Assembly: GCA_035762175.1 (NCBI GenBank)
Contig: DASTPP010000020.1
Coordinates: 41,301-105,300 of the forward strand
DNA: 64,000 nucleotides
Source: DASTPP01 sp035762175
Lineage (GTDB): Bacteria; Myxococcota_A; Polyangia; Polyangiales; Polyangiaceae
Reading direction: 5' to 3'
In this document: positions 43,064 through 50,595 of the stretch, piece after piece
Layout: each line of letters opens with the position of its first letter
Position numbering within the stretch: the first letter of the stretch is position 1
Notes under the pieces: model-generated
Seen by the model: the letters and a program-made list of their open reading frames with translations, nothing else
Databases searched by the model: none
What the model was told of the DNA's origin: nothing
Made by a program: the position numbers and the translations under genes

Positions 43064-44065
43064 TCAAAACGCCGCCCCGTTGGCGCGCTTGCCCGGCGAG
43101 CGGGGCAGCGGCGCGATCGCGCTGTGCTTCAGAAACGGCGCACACGCGAGGCCGTCGGGGTGACGGTTCATCGACAGGCCACCTTCGGCGGCGAGCGACG
43201 GCGAGTACGTGAACGAGTCTCGAACGGCGCCCGTGCCGTCGGCGAGCGTGACCGAGTCGCCCTCGTTGGCCAGGCTCAGACCGCCGCTCGACGCGGCGAC
43301 CGCGTTCGATACACCCGCGGGGATGCCCGACGGGCCGCCGAAGACCACGATGGCCTTGCCGGCGTCGAGCCTCGTGCCCGCAGGGAAGGTGTGGCGGACG
43401 CCGCCACCGTCGGCGATCGTAAAGCCGCCGAGGTCGGCGGCGGCGGTGCCGACGTTGACGAGCTCGACGAACTCGCCGGCGGTGTCGCTGCCGGGCTCGT
43501 TGGCCCCGATCTCGTTGATGATGATCTGGGCCGCGCCGCCCCCGCCGTCACACGGCCCGGCCGCGGGGGCCTGGGCCGCGAAGCGCGAGGCCGCCTTCCA
43601 CCTCCGTTCTTTGAGCGCGTTCAGCGCCTTTCTGGCCTCGCTGACGACCGGCGGGGGTGACGACTTTCGCGCCCTGCCGAGCGCCGCCGAGATCTCGCCG
43701 ACCCCCTGGTCGAATCTCTGTTGTGCGCTCCGGCAGTTGCTCAGGCCTTCGACCGTCTTGGCGTCGAGTTGAAGCTTGAGGCTCTGCGCGAAACAGTCGC
43801 AAGCTTCCGCCAACTCGCGGGACGAAGGGTCGGAGCGGTGAAGCTCGACGTACTTCTTGTAATGTGCGACCCCCTGCCGGTAGAGCGCTTTGGCCTCGTC
43901 GCCCGGCGCCGCCGCGGACGGCGCGCAAAGAAGCAACACCGCGGCGGCCGCCAGGGCCCCGGCGCGCCGGCGGTGGCCGAGCGACCGGCCCGGGCGCGGC
44001 CGGCCCGGCACCGCGACGTCAGAGCGGGACACAATTGAGCCTGTCGTCGCAGATCTTGTTTCCAT
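43064..44065 (-). CDS. Secreted lamin-tail-domain (LTD) protein
   Basis: A 333-aa protein. A basic N-terminus and hydrophobic segment ending LLLCAPSAAA look like a signal peptide. Residues about 55-160 are helical, with EAKALYRQGVAHYKKYVE resembling a TPR. Residues about 185-310 form a lamin-tail domain: IIINEIGANEPGSDTAGEFV, ELVNVGTAAADLGGFTI, LSLANEGDSVTLADGTG. The start is taken as ATG 44065 (overlap of 47 bp with the CHAT gene); a GTG at 44032 would give a 14-bp overlap. It is co-transcribed behind a CHAT protease, so it could be that protease's substrate or partner. Confidence 0.8.
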   Translation of the reverse strand: METRSATTGSIVSRSDVAVPGRPRPGRSLGHRRRAGALAAAAVLLLCAPSAAAPGDEAKALYRQGVAHYKKYVELHRSDPSSRELAEACDCFAQSLKLQLDAKTVEGLSNCRSAQQRFDQGVGEISAALGRARKSSPPPVVSEARKALNALKERRWKAASRFAAQAPAAGPCDGGGGAAQIIINEIGANEPGSDTAGEFVELVNVGTAAADLGGFTIADGGGVRHTFPAGTRLDAGKAIVVFGGPSGIPAGVSNAVAASSGGLSLANEGDSVTLADGTGAVRDSFTYSPSLAAEGGLSMNRHPDGLACAPFLKHSAIAPLPRSPGKRANGAAF

Positions 44066-45878
44066 GGGGGCTGGGCTTCTCTGGGGCGGGGCGATTGGTC
44101 TGCACGTTGATGGTCGTCAAGGCCCCTGGCACCACCTGCACGACGAGGGCCCGGACCTCGCGACCGTTCTTGCGGATCGTGAGCGTGCGCCGGCCCGGGT
44201 TGACCGGGATGACGGCGTTGGGCGTGACGAGTTGGCCGTCGTCGAGCGAGAGCGTCAAGGCGGCGGGCGGCTCGTTCGTCTGGGCCAAGAGCTGGCCCGC
44301 CCCCTCGCTGGCGCGACTCGCGTGCTTGCTGACGATGCCCCTCGCCTCGTCGGCCAGGTCGACCTTTCGTGCGAGCTCGTCGAGCTTCAACCAGGCTGCG
44401 GCGGGCCTCTTGCTCTCGAGGTCACACAGCGCCGAGCGCACCTTGCTGACCCAGTCGACGGCGCCGGCCGCCGGCACACAGGGGGTCGACCAGTCGTACG
44501 GGGCCGGAGCGTTGGCCGGGGCGGACGCGGGCGGCGCGGCCGCCGCGGGGGCATCGGCCGGTGGCGTGGCCGCGTGAGGCGGCCCGAAGAGCTTCTGCGC
44601 GCCGTACGTCGCGAGTACCCCGAGCGCGGTCAACGCCAAGGCGAGGACCGCCATGACGGCCGGGGGCCGCGGTCGAATCGGTGGCGAAACCGGCGGCGGC
44701 GGGGCCGGGACCTCGCCTCCCTGCGGGCGGGGGTCGGGCCCGGACGGGCGCTGGGTAACCTGCAGAATGGCCCCTTCGCCCGAGCGCATGAAGAGCACCG
44801 GGGTCGCCCACTCGAGCGAGCCCCCGACGCAGATGCCCTTGCGGGCTTCGGTCACGGCCTCTTCGACCGACCTGCCCTCCGCGATCTGCCGGTAGATTTG
44901 GCACGCGAAGTTCGTGGCCACGTGATCGCTGATGGGGAACTGCATGGCCAACACCGCCGGCACCCCCGCCTCGGCCATCAGGGCCGCCGTGCTCGAGAAC
45001 AGTTCTTGCGGGTGCCCGACGGCGCCATTGCAGGCGTTCAAGAACACCATTTTCAGCGAAGGGCGGTCGCGGAGCAGCGTGCGCAGGTCGGTGGCGCGCA
45101 AGTGGCCGTGGCCGCCCCCCTCGGACGCGATGGAGAGCAGGCCTTGGGCGCTCGCCTGGTCGAAGGTGCCGTGCCCGGCGAAGTGAAGGACGTGCCAATC
45201 TCGGCGGCCGAGCGCCTCGAGCAAGTCTTGGGTGGCCGGCTCGTTGAGCCAGGTGATCTCGGCGAGGCCCTTGCGCAGAAGGGGGTCGAGCGCGGCGCCG
45301 ATGCGCGCGCGCTCTTGCTCGAGATCGAGGGGGCTGCCGCCCCCCATCGACAGGACGCCGAGAATCTGCAGGGGCGGCTCGACGCGCAGCGTTGCCTGGG
45401 GCTTGCCGACGAAGGCATAGCGTACGAGGGGGGTGCGTTCGGACAGGCAGAGGTAGTCGCCGTGCCGCGAGCAAAGGAGCTCCCATGGCACGAGGGCGAG
45501 GGCCGGGTCATGGGTGACGATGTTGACCCGCAGGCCTTTGCCCACGTGCTTCGCGTACTCGCGGCTGGCCGCAAAGAGCTCGGCCAGCTGGCCTCGGAAG
45601 ATGGCGCCGTAGAGCGCCTTTCCGAAGTCGCGCGCGTCGACCTCCGAGGGGGCCGGGGCGCCGAGGTCGCGCCGCCCCGGCAGGGCGCCGCTGTCTCGGG
45701 GCGACGAGGCGAGGCGAAGCGCGTTGCCGTGCAAGGCCGCCCGTGCCGTGGCGAGGGCCCCGAGGTCGAGCGGCAGAGTGATCTCTTCGTCGCATTCGCC
45801 CCGGGGCGAGCGGGCGGTGACGTGGCACTTCGTCGCCGACGATGCTCGCACCTCGACGAAGAAGTCGAGATAGGTCAT
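44019..45878 (-). CDS. CHAT-domain caspase-like protease with a transmembrane segment
   Basis: A 619-aa protein. Residues about 85-395 are a CHAT peptidase domain with the catalytic dyad His 236 (LHFAGHGTFD) and Cys 283 (FLNACNGA), and the usual motifs PWELL and AVLAMQFPISD. A Pro-rich linker leads to one membrane segment (VMAVLALALTALGVLATYG, about 422-440). The C-terminal part (about 475-619), probably outside the cytoplasm, has a helical region and a beta domain ending CDDRLNCVPL. The ATG at 45878 overlaps the stop of a short upstream frame (ATGA). It is followed in operon by the lamin-tail protein. Confidence 0.9.
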   Translation of the reverse strand: MTYLDFFVEVRASSATKCHVTARSPRGECDEEITLPLDLGALATARAALHGNALRLASSPRDSGALPGRRDLGAPAPSEVDARDFGKALYGAIFRGQLAELFAASREYAKHVGKGLRVNIVTHDPALALVPWELLCSRHGDYLCLSERTPLVRYAFVGKPQATLRVEPPLQILGVLSMGGGSPLDLEQERARIGAALDPLLRKGLAEITWLNEPATQDLLEALGRRDWHVLHFAGHGTFDQASAQGLLSIASEGGGHGHLRATDLRTLLRDRPSLKMVFLNACNGAVGHPQELFSSTAALMAEAGVPAVLAMQFPISDHVATNFACQIYRQIAEGRSVEEAVTEARKGICVGGSLEWATPVLFMRSGEGAILQVTQRPSGPDPRPQGGEVPAPPPPVSPPIRPRPPAVMAVLALALTALGVLATYGAQKLFGPPHAATPPADAPAAAAPPASAPANAPAPYDWSTPCVPAAGAVDWVSKVRSALCDLESKRPAAAWLKLDELARKVDLADEARGIVSKHASRASEGAGQLLAQTNEPPAALTLSLDDGQLVTPNAVIPVNPGRRTLTIRKNGREVRALVVQVVPGALTTINVQTNRPAPEKPSPHGNKICDDRLNCVPL

Positions 45879-46095
45879 TGCCCCTCGCCTGCCCTGGCTA
45901 CTGGTTTGAACACTTGGACGACGGGCCCCCCTCTTCGACGACAACCTTTTTTCACGATGTCGGCCGCGGTCATGGCCCAGCCAGCGGGGGCGCGGTATCC
46001 GGCCCAACGGTAAGGCCGGTTTTGTAGCCTGGTGACGTTTTTTACGTACGCGGCGTCGACCGCGACGATGGCTGCCCGGGCTTCGTCGCCGACGT
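45875..46095 (-). pseudogene. Short protein-like frame coupled to the CHAT gene
   Basis: The frame reads AIVAVDAAYVKNVTRLQNRP, YRWAGYRAPAGWAMTAADIV and VVQVFKPVARAGEGQ, ending in TGA inside the CHAT start (ATGA at 45875-45878). No good start codon exists; a TGA at 46096-46098 cuts it from an upstream frame (IEPIDASDGFWVAAPITAM). It may be a decayed adaptor gene. Confidence 0.35.
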
Positions 46096-46349
46096 CTCAC
46101 CGCCCCCATCCGCCCAGAACCGCCGCCGGGGTCACTCGAAGAGGCCTGGCCCGCGCCATGGCGGTGATGGGCGCTGCGACCCAGAAGCCGTCGCTCGCGT
46201 CGATTGGCTCGATCTTGTCGGGGCCTCGTGGGCCGCGCCCCGCCGGATCCTCCCTCGGGCACGTCCGGAACGGTGGGAGCCCGGGGGGCGACCCGTGACC
46301 CTGGTGCCCACGGCGGCCTCGCTTCGCCTTCGCCTTCGCCTCGCGCGCG

Positions 46350-46424
46350 TAAGAGCGCCGAGCACAACCCTTGCCACGGCCTGGAAAATGGCTCGCGAAG
46401 GAGCGTTGTGCTCGGCACTCTAAG
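46350..46424. mobile_element. 75-bp mini-element with IS66-type ends
   Basis: Ends GAGCGCCGAGCACAAC (46353-46368) and GTTGTGCTCGGCACTC (46405-46420) are complements with one mismatch, and both match the IS66 end at 34886-34901. Only about 36 bp lie between them, so it is a non-autonomous derivative. The rest of 45879-46651 has no supported gene. Confidence 0.75.
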
Positions 46425-46651
46425 CGGTGGCTCGAACAATTCTACCGCCGGGCGCGCTCGGTGCGACATGGCAAGCGAAGGTACCGTCGGGCGGGCCGGC
46501 GCACCCGATGGGACAATTCGAACCAAACCACCATCGACTTTCAAGGAACCGACGCACACTTATATTTTAATGCTCGCCTCCTTTTCTTATGCTACTTCAC
46601 GTACGAAGCGTGGTGCCGCGTGAGGCGGCGCCAGAATAAGGGGGGTGGCCA

Positions 46652-48019
46652 ATGAGGTGTGCAATTGTGCGTGTCCTGATCGCGTGTACGCTCGGGGGGG
46701 CGGTGGCGCTGACTGGCTGCGAGGGCGAGTTCGATCCGAACCGGGCGAGAGACGGGGTCGATGATGCGGAGCTGCCGCCGGCGATCGCGGTGCAGGTCGC
46801 GGGCGTGTCGGATCGCGCGGCGCGGGCGCAGGTCGTGGGGGCGTGGCGGGCGCGGCGGGCGGAGGTGGCGGCGTTCCTCGAGCGGCGCAGCCGAGGCTGG
46901 GACGTCGTCGCCACGCGGCGGTCGAGCTCGGGGCAGATCTTCGACTACGTGCGTGCGGAGACGCTGTACCCCGGCGCTCCGGACGCGCCGTTCGCGACGC
47001 CGCCGCCGCTTCCCGCGGGTGCGGAGGCCGAGGTCGCGGGCGTGGCGCGGGCGCGTAGCGAGTTCGATACCGACCCCTCGTTGCGCCCGCCGGCGGGCAC
47101 GATCGCGGTGGCGCGGCCGAGCTTCGAGCCGTACGAGCTGGGTGCGATCGGCGCGCGCGATCTCGCGGAGTACCTGGAGCTCGCGTGGCCGAAGCCGGCG
47201 CCGGCCTACGTCAACAACCGCCTTTATGGCACGCATCGCGACGTGCGCGCGAATATCGGTACGTCCGGAAACATCAATTTGTGGGATTACCAGCAGGTCG
47301 CGTCCGGCGAGATGAGCTTGCTGCAGACTGCGGCGCTGTGCTGGGGCACAAGCCCGAGCACGACGCTCGAGGCGATCGAGGTCGGGTTTCAGAAGCTGCC
47401 GAGCAAGTACGACGACACGACGGTCCACCTGTTCACGTTCTTCCGCACGGCGGGCGGTGCGTCGGGCGATCGCGTCGGCGGCTACAACCTCGACGTCCAG
47501 GGCTTCATCCAGGCGGCAGGCGCGTTCCCGCCGGGGGCAGCGGTCAGCCCGTTCAGCACGCCCGATGGCACGCAGTACGAGTGCCGGATCGAGGTCCAGC
47601 TCTTCCAGGGCAACTGGTGGGTCTATGCCTGTGGGGTGTGGATCGGCTACTACCCCACGCAGAACTCTACGGTGGCCGCGGGGAGCCGCATCAACTTCGA
47701 TCTGATCGGCTCCGGCACCTGTGAGATCCACTGGTATGGCGAGATCTACGATGCGGCGCCGACGACATGGACGCAGGCCGACATGGGCAGCGGTCGCTTC
47801 GCGGCCGACGGCCACGGCCGCGCGGCCTACATCCGCGAGCCGTGGCTGATCCACGCCGACGGTTCAACGAGCTGGTTCTCGTCGAGCGTGCCGGGCACCG
47901 GGAACGGCTACGACCCAGACTGCTACACGGTGAGCTCGGTGTTCCAGAACGGCGGCCCGAGCTGGGGCAGGTGGTTCTACGTTGGCGGCCCCGGCGGCGA
48001 CAACCCGGGCTGCAACTGA
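46652..48019 (+). CDS. Secreted neprosin-like (DUF239) glutamic protease
   Basis: A 455-aa lipoprotein or secreted protein: the signal ends GGAVALTGC. Residues about 30-200 are a prodomain-like region with basic and Ala-rich parts. The neprosin domain (about 205-450) shows NINLWDYQQVASGEMSLLQT, TLEAIEVGFQK with one likely catalytic Glu, and CEIHWYGEIYDA with the other, plus WWVYACGVWIGYYP. Neprosins are prolyl-type glutamic endopeptidases best known from plants. AAGGGGGG lies about 9 bases before the ATG. Ala and Val codons here favour GCG/GTC more than in neighbours, and the gene is flanked by mini-elements, so transfer is likely. Confidence 0.87.
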   Translation: MRCAIVRVLIACTLGGAVALTGCEGEFDPNRARDGVDDAELPPAIAVQVAGVSDRAARAQVVGAWRARRAEVAAFLERRSRGWDVVATRRSSSGQIFDYVRAETLYPGAPDAPFATPPPLPAGAEAEVAGVARARSEFDTDPSLRPPAGTIAVARPSFEPYELGAIGARDLAEYLELAWPKPAPAYVNNRLYGTHRDVRANIGTSGNINLWDYQQVASGEMSLLQTAALCWGTSPSTTLEAIEVGFQKLPSKYDDTTVHLFTFFRTAGGASGDRVGGYNLDVQGFIQAAGAFPPGAAVSPFSTPDGTQYECRIEVQLFQGNWWVYACGVWIGYYPTQNSTVAAGSRINFDLIGSGTCEIHWYGEIYDAAPTTWTQADMGSGRFAADGHGRAAYIREPWLIHADGSTSWFSSSVPGTGNGYDPDCYTVSSVFQNGGPSWGRWFYVGGPGGDNPGCN

Positions 48020-48026
48020 GCCCGCG

Positions 48027-48446
48027 ATGGCACGCCTCGCCGCCTTCGCGGCCTTCGCGGCCTTCGCCTTCGCGTTCGCGGCGTGCCGCAGCAGCGGCGG
48101 CGTTCGCGGCGATGGCGGTGACGGGTCGTTCGCCGCCGGCTCCGAGAGCGCAGCGTCGGGCGAGGCCTGCCGAGTCGACGAGGACTGCGCCACCGGCTTC
48201 TGCGATCGCGACCAATGCGCGTCGCCGCAGCCCGAGCACAGCTACGGACGCCCCTGTACGGCCGGCGCGGCTCCCGCCGGCGACGTGGACGCCGCGAAGC
48301 TCTACGTCTGCGGCGCCTACCTCTGCCGCGACGCCCGCTGCCGCTCGTGCGCCGACGACGCCGAGTGCCGTGCCGACCTCGACTCTCCCCACTGCGTCCA
48401 CCTCACGGGCCGCCCGGGCCGCCGCTGCGGTGCCGGCCCCCCCTAG
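48027..48446 (+). CDS. Cys-rich lipoprotein, 139 aa
   Basis: A small exported protein. The very Ala/Phe-rich signal peptide (AFAAFAAFAFAFAAC) ends in a lipobox. The mature part has about twelve Cys, many in short loops (CRVDEDCATGFCDRDQC, CGAYLCRDARCRSCADDAEC), a disulfide-knotted module as in myxobacterial lipoproteins with DxxC repeats. It starts 7 bases after the neprosin stop, so the two are probably one operon, and it could be a carrier or inhibitor of that protease. The TAG stop is part of the first CTAG of the hairpin array that follows. Confidence 0.8.
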   Translation: MARLAAFAAFAAFAFAFAACRSSGGVRGDGGDGSFAAGSESAASGEACRVDEDCATGFCDRDQCASPQPEHSYGRPCTAGAAPAGDVDAAKLYVCGAYLCRDARCRSCADDAECRADLDSPHCVHLTGRPGRRCGAGPP

Positions 48447-48690
48447 GCTCGGTCCGCCTTCGTCGGACAGAGCCTAGTACTTGGCCACGCTTGAACCGGT
48501 GGGTTCAAGCGTGGCCAAGTACTAGATTTTATTAACAAAAACTAGTACCGAACCCACGCTTTCTAAGCGTGGTTCGGTACTAGTTCCGTTCGCCCGAAAA
48601 CCGGGCAGATTTTCGGGCGAACGGGAGCTAGGTTTGATCAATCGAGTGCCGCTGGCCCGAAATCCGCCCAGACTTCGGGCCAGCGGCACT
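48443..48690. repeat. Array of five hairpins bounded by CTAG
   Basis: Hairpins lie at 48443-48477 (H0), 48474-48525 (H1, 24-bp perfect arms and a 4-nt loop), 48541-48584 (H2, 20 bp with one bulge), 48580-48631 (H3, 15-bp perfect core) and 48645-48690 (H4, 17-bp perfect arms). H0/H1 and H2/H3 share their CTAG; H1 and H2 are separated by an AT-rich spacer. The stem sequences differ from each other. The array stands between convergent genes. Confidence 0.9.
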
Positions 48691-48701
48691 AGGCTCGCGT
48701 C

Positions 48702-48827
48702 ATGGCGACCTGGGCTTCACGCCCGCGTGCGGCCGGTCGAAGCGGGGGCGGCTTCGTGCTGACGCGGCGAGCGATGGCGTGGCCCCCTCGGCGAGGCCGC
48801 GACGAGACGGCTTGGCGTCAGTCTTGA
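48702..48827 (+). CDS. Possible 41-aa small protein
   Basis: An ATG at 48702 follows CTAGGCTCGCGTC, identical to the start region of the 75-aa gene at 40265. It opens a basic frame (MATWASRPRAAGRSGGGFVL) that ends at TGA 48827, overlapping the end of the convergent aldolase-like gene by 10 bases. Only the shared start context supports it. Confidence 0.25.
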   Translation: MATWASRPRAAGRSGGGFVLTRRAMAWPPRRGRDETAWRQS

Positions 48828-49708
48828 AAGCAGGTGAAGCCCGGGCGATCGAGCCAACGGAACGGGCCGCAGAGCCGCTTCCCGGCGTCGAGTGTCCCGT
48901 CGCGCACCACGTTGATCAGCTTCTCGTAGTCGGCGTCCCCTTCCTGGTAGCCGGAGAAGTTGCCCAGATCGGTCGCGGCGGCGAACACGGCATGAATGCC
49001 CGGCACCTGCGCGATTTTCGCCGCGTTCTTCACCCCCTCGATCGTCTCGACCATCACGATGAGCACGAGGTTGTTGTTGAACGTCTGGCGGTAGCTCACC
49101 CCGGGCGGCAGCCACGGCGCGAGCGCCTCGGCGGTCTGGCTGCCGCCCTGGCTGCGCCGCCCGAGCGGCGGAAAGTACGCCCACTGCACGACCTGCTCGG
49201 CCTCTTCGACGGTGTCGACGGTCGGCACGACCAGCACCATCGCGCCGCCGTCGAGCGCGTGCTGAATCTCTCGCTCGTCGGTGTAAGCCACGCGCGCGCC
49301 CGGCACCGCGCGTCGACCCGGACAATTGTCGGACGACCCGTACACCCACATCCGCCAGGCGTCGCCCCAGTCGATGCCCGCGTGCTGCATCTCGGTCCAC
49401 GTGAAGTCGGCGTTCTCGAGGCTCGCCTCCGCGCAGTACGTCTCGTTCATCAGGTCGAGATCGGACGTGCTCACGGTCTGCCCGACCAGGTCGCCGCCCG
49501 CCAGCAGCTTCTGCTTCGCGGGGTTCCAAACGAGGCCGCCGGTGGTGTCGTCGTTTCGCGGCCCGTACACCCAGGTGCTCGGGTTGATCGGGCCCTTATT
49601 CACCAGCTCGAGCAACGCGCCCAGGGGTTGGCCGAGCGCGACCGGCGCCACACCGATTGCGGCCAGCGTCGTCAGCACCGCGGCGGCCGGTTTCCATCTG
49701 CTTTTCAT
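48818..49708 (-). CDS. Exported HpcH/HpaI aldolase-family protein
   Basis: A 296-aa protein with a clear signal peptide (PAAAVLTTLAAIGVAPVALG). The mature part is an HpcH/HpaI (2,4-dihydroxyhept-2-ene-1,7-dioate aldolase) TIM barrel: GGAMVLVVPTVDTVEEAEQV, WAYFPPLGRRSQGG, IVMVETIEGVKN with the metal-binding Glu, and FAAATDLGNFSGY with the Asp. The catalytic His/Arg layout is partly different (GIDWGDAWRMWVYG in place of the usual D-x-EH). Cytosolic aldolases lack a signal peptide, so periplasmic location is unusual. AGGAGGAG lies 4 bases before the ATG at 49708. It stands alone. Confidence 0.82.
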   Translation of the reverse strand: MKSRWKPAAAVLTTLAAIGVAPVALGQPLGALLELVNKGPINPSTWVYGPRNDDTTGGLVWNPAKQKLLAGGDLVGQTVSTSDLDLMNETYCAEASLENADFTWTEMQHAGIDWGDAWRMWVYGSSDNCPGRRAVPGARVAYTDEREIQHALDGGAMVLVVPTVDTVEEAEQVVQWAYFPPLGRRSQGGSQTAEALAPWLPPGVSYRQTFNNNLVLIVMVETIEGVKNAAKIAQVPGIHAVFAAATDLGNFSGYQEGDADYEKLINVVRDGTLDAGKRLCGPFRWLDRPGFTCFQD

Positions 49709-49933
49709 TACTCCTCCTGATCAATTGTCGTTGCCGGGCCGCGGGGGCCGGCAGGGTCTTCGTCGTGCACGCGGCGCCAGCCCCCCGCCCTGGAGCCAGT
49801 GCGATTCAAGGGAAGCATGAATTCATCTCTCAACAAAGGAAATTTTCGCACTTGATACGATACACACCCGCCTGGCGCGGGATTCGACAACCCAACCGCC
49901 GGCGGGCCGCGGCGCCCCCGCGGCGGGGCGCGC

Positions 49934-50128
49934 GGCGCGGCGGGGCGGCGGGGCCGCGCCCCCGTTCCGCCGATACTGAAAGCGCCGCCAAGCACAGAAT
50001 CAGACGAATCCAGGGCGACCAGGCAAGGTTGGCCCGAACGAAGTAAGGTGACGAAGATTTTGTTTGGTAAGTCGCTGCGCTTTCAGTATCGGCGGAACGG
50101 GGGCGCGGCCCCGCCGCCCCGCCGCGCC
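49934..50128. repeat. 52-bp perfect inverted repeat around a 91-bp centre
   Basis: Arms 49934-49985 and 50077-50128 are exact complements (they include CCGCCGATACTGAAAGCGC). Weaker pairing extends about 20 bp further out (CCCGCGGCGGGGCGC). The centre has lower GC. The right arm runs up to the IS5-type fragment at 50160. Confidence 0.9.
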
Positions 50129-50159
50129 CGGCGCCGTGCGCCCCGCCGCGGGTGTAACG

Positions 50160-50558
50160 ATGCCCGATTCCGACCGCGCGTTGCGCTCGCTCGCGCACCA
50201 CGAACCCGAGACCGGCGGCGCCTTGCTCTTGAGGGCGGCCGCGGCGAAGTGCCCGACCTTGCGTTTGGTCTGGGTCGACAGCGCCTACGACGGCGAGCCA
50301 ATCGAGGAAGCGAGCGAAGCGGCCGCAATCTCTGTCGAAATCAAAGCGCGCGAGGGAGGCGCGAAGGGCTTCGTTCCTATTCGCAAGAGGCGGGTCGTGG
50401 AACGAACGTTTGAATGGCTCAACCGGCCCCGCCGTCTGTCCAAGGAGTACGAACGAACGACGTCCTCGAGCCAGGCCTGGATCGACCTGGCCATGGTTCG
50501 CCTCGGCGTCACCAGGCTCTGCCGTGAGCCCCTGCGTTTGCGGCAGTTGATCCGCTAG
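50160..50558 (+). pseudogene. IS5-family transposase C-terminal half
   Basis: The frame from ATG 50160 carries LRLVWVDSAYDGEPIEEA (second catalytic Asp), KGFVPIRKRRVVERTFEWL (Glu) and RLSKEYERTTSSSQAWIDLA. The N-terminal third with the first Asp is absent and has been replaced by the inverted-repeat structure. Confidence 0.85.
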
Positions 50559-50595
50559 ACAACCTCTAAGCTCGGGGCCGCCCGGCTCGGCACCC

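Noticed and set aside
48443..48690. Integron attC array
   Set aside because: The stems are too perfect, lack the RYYYAAC/GTTRRRY core sites, and no cassette genes lie between them.
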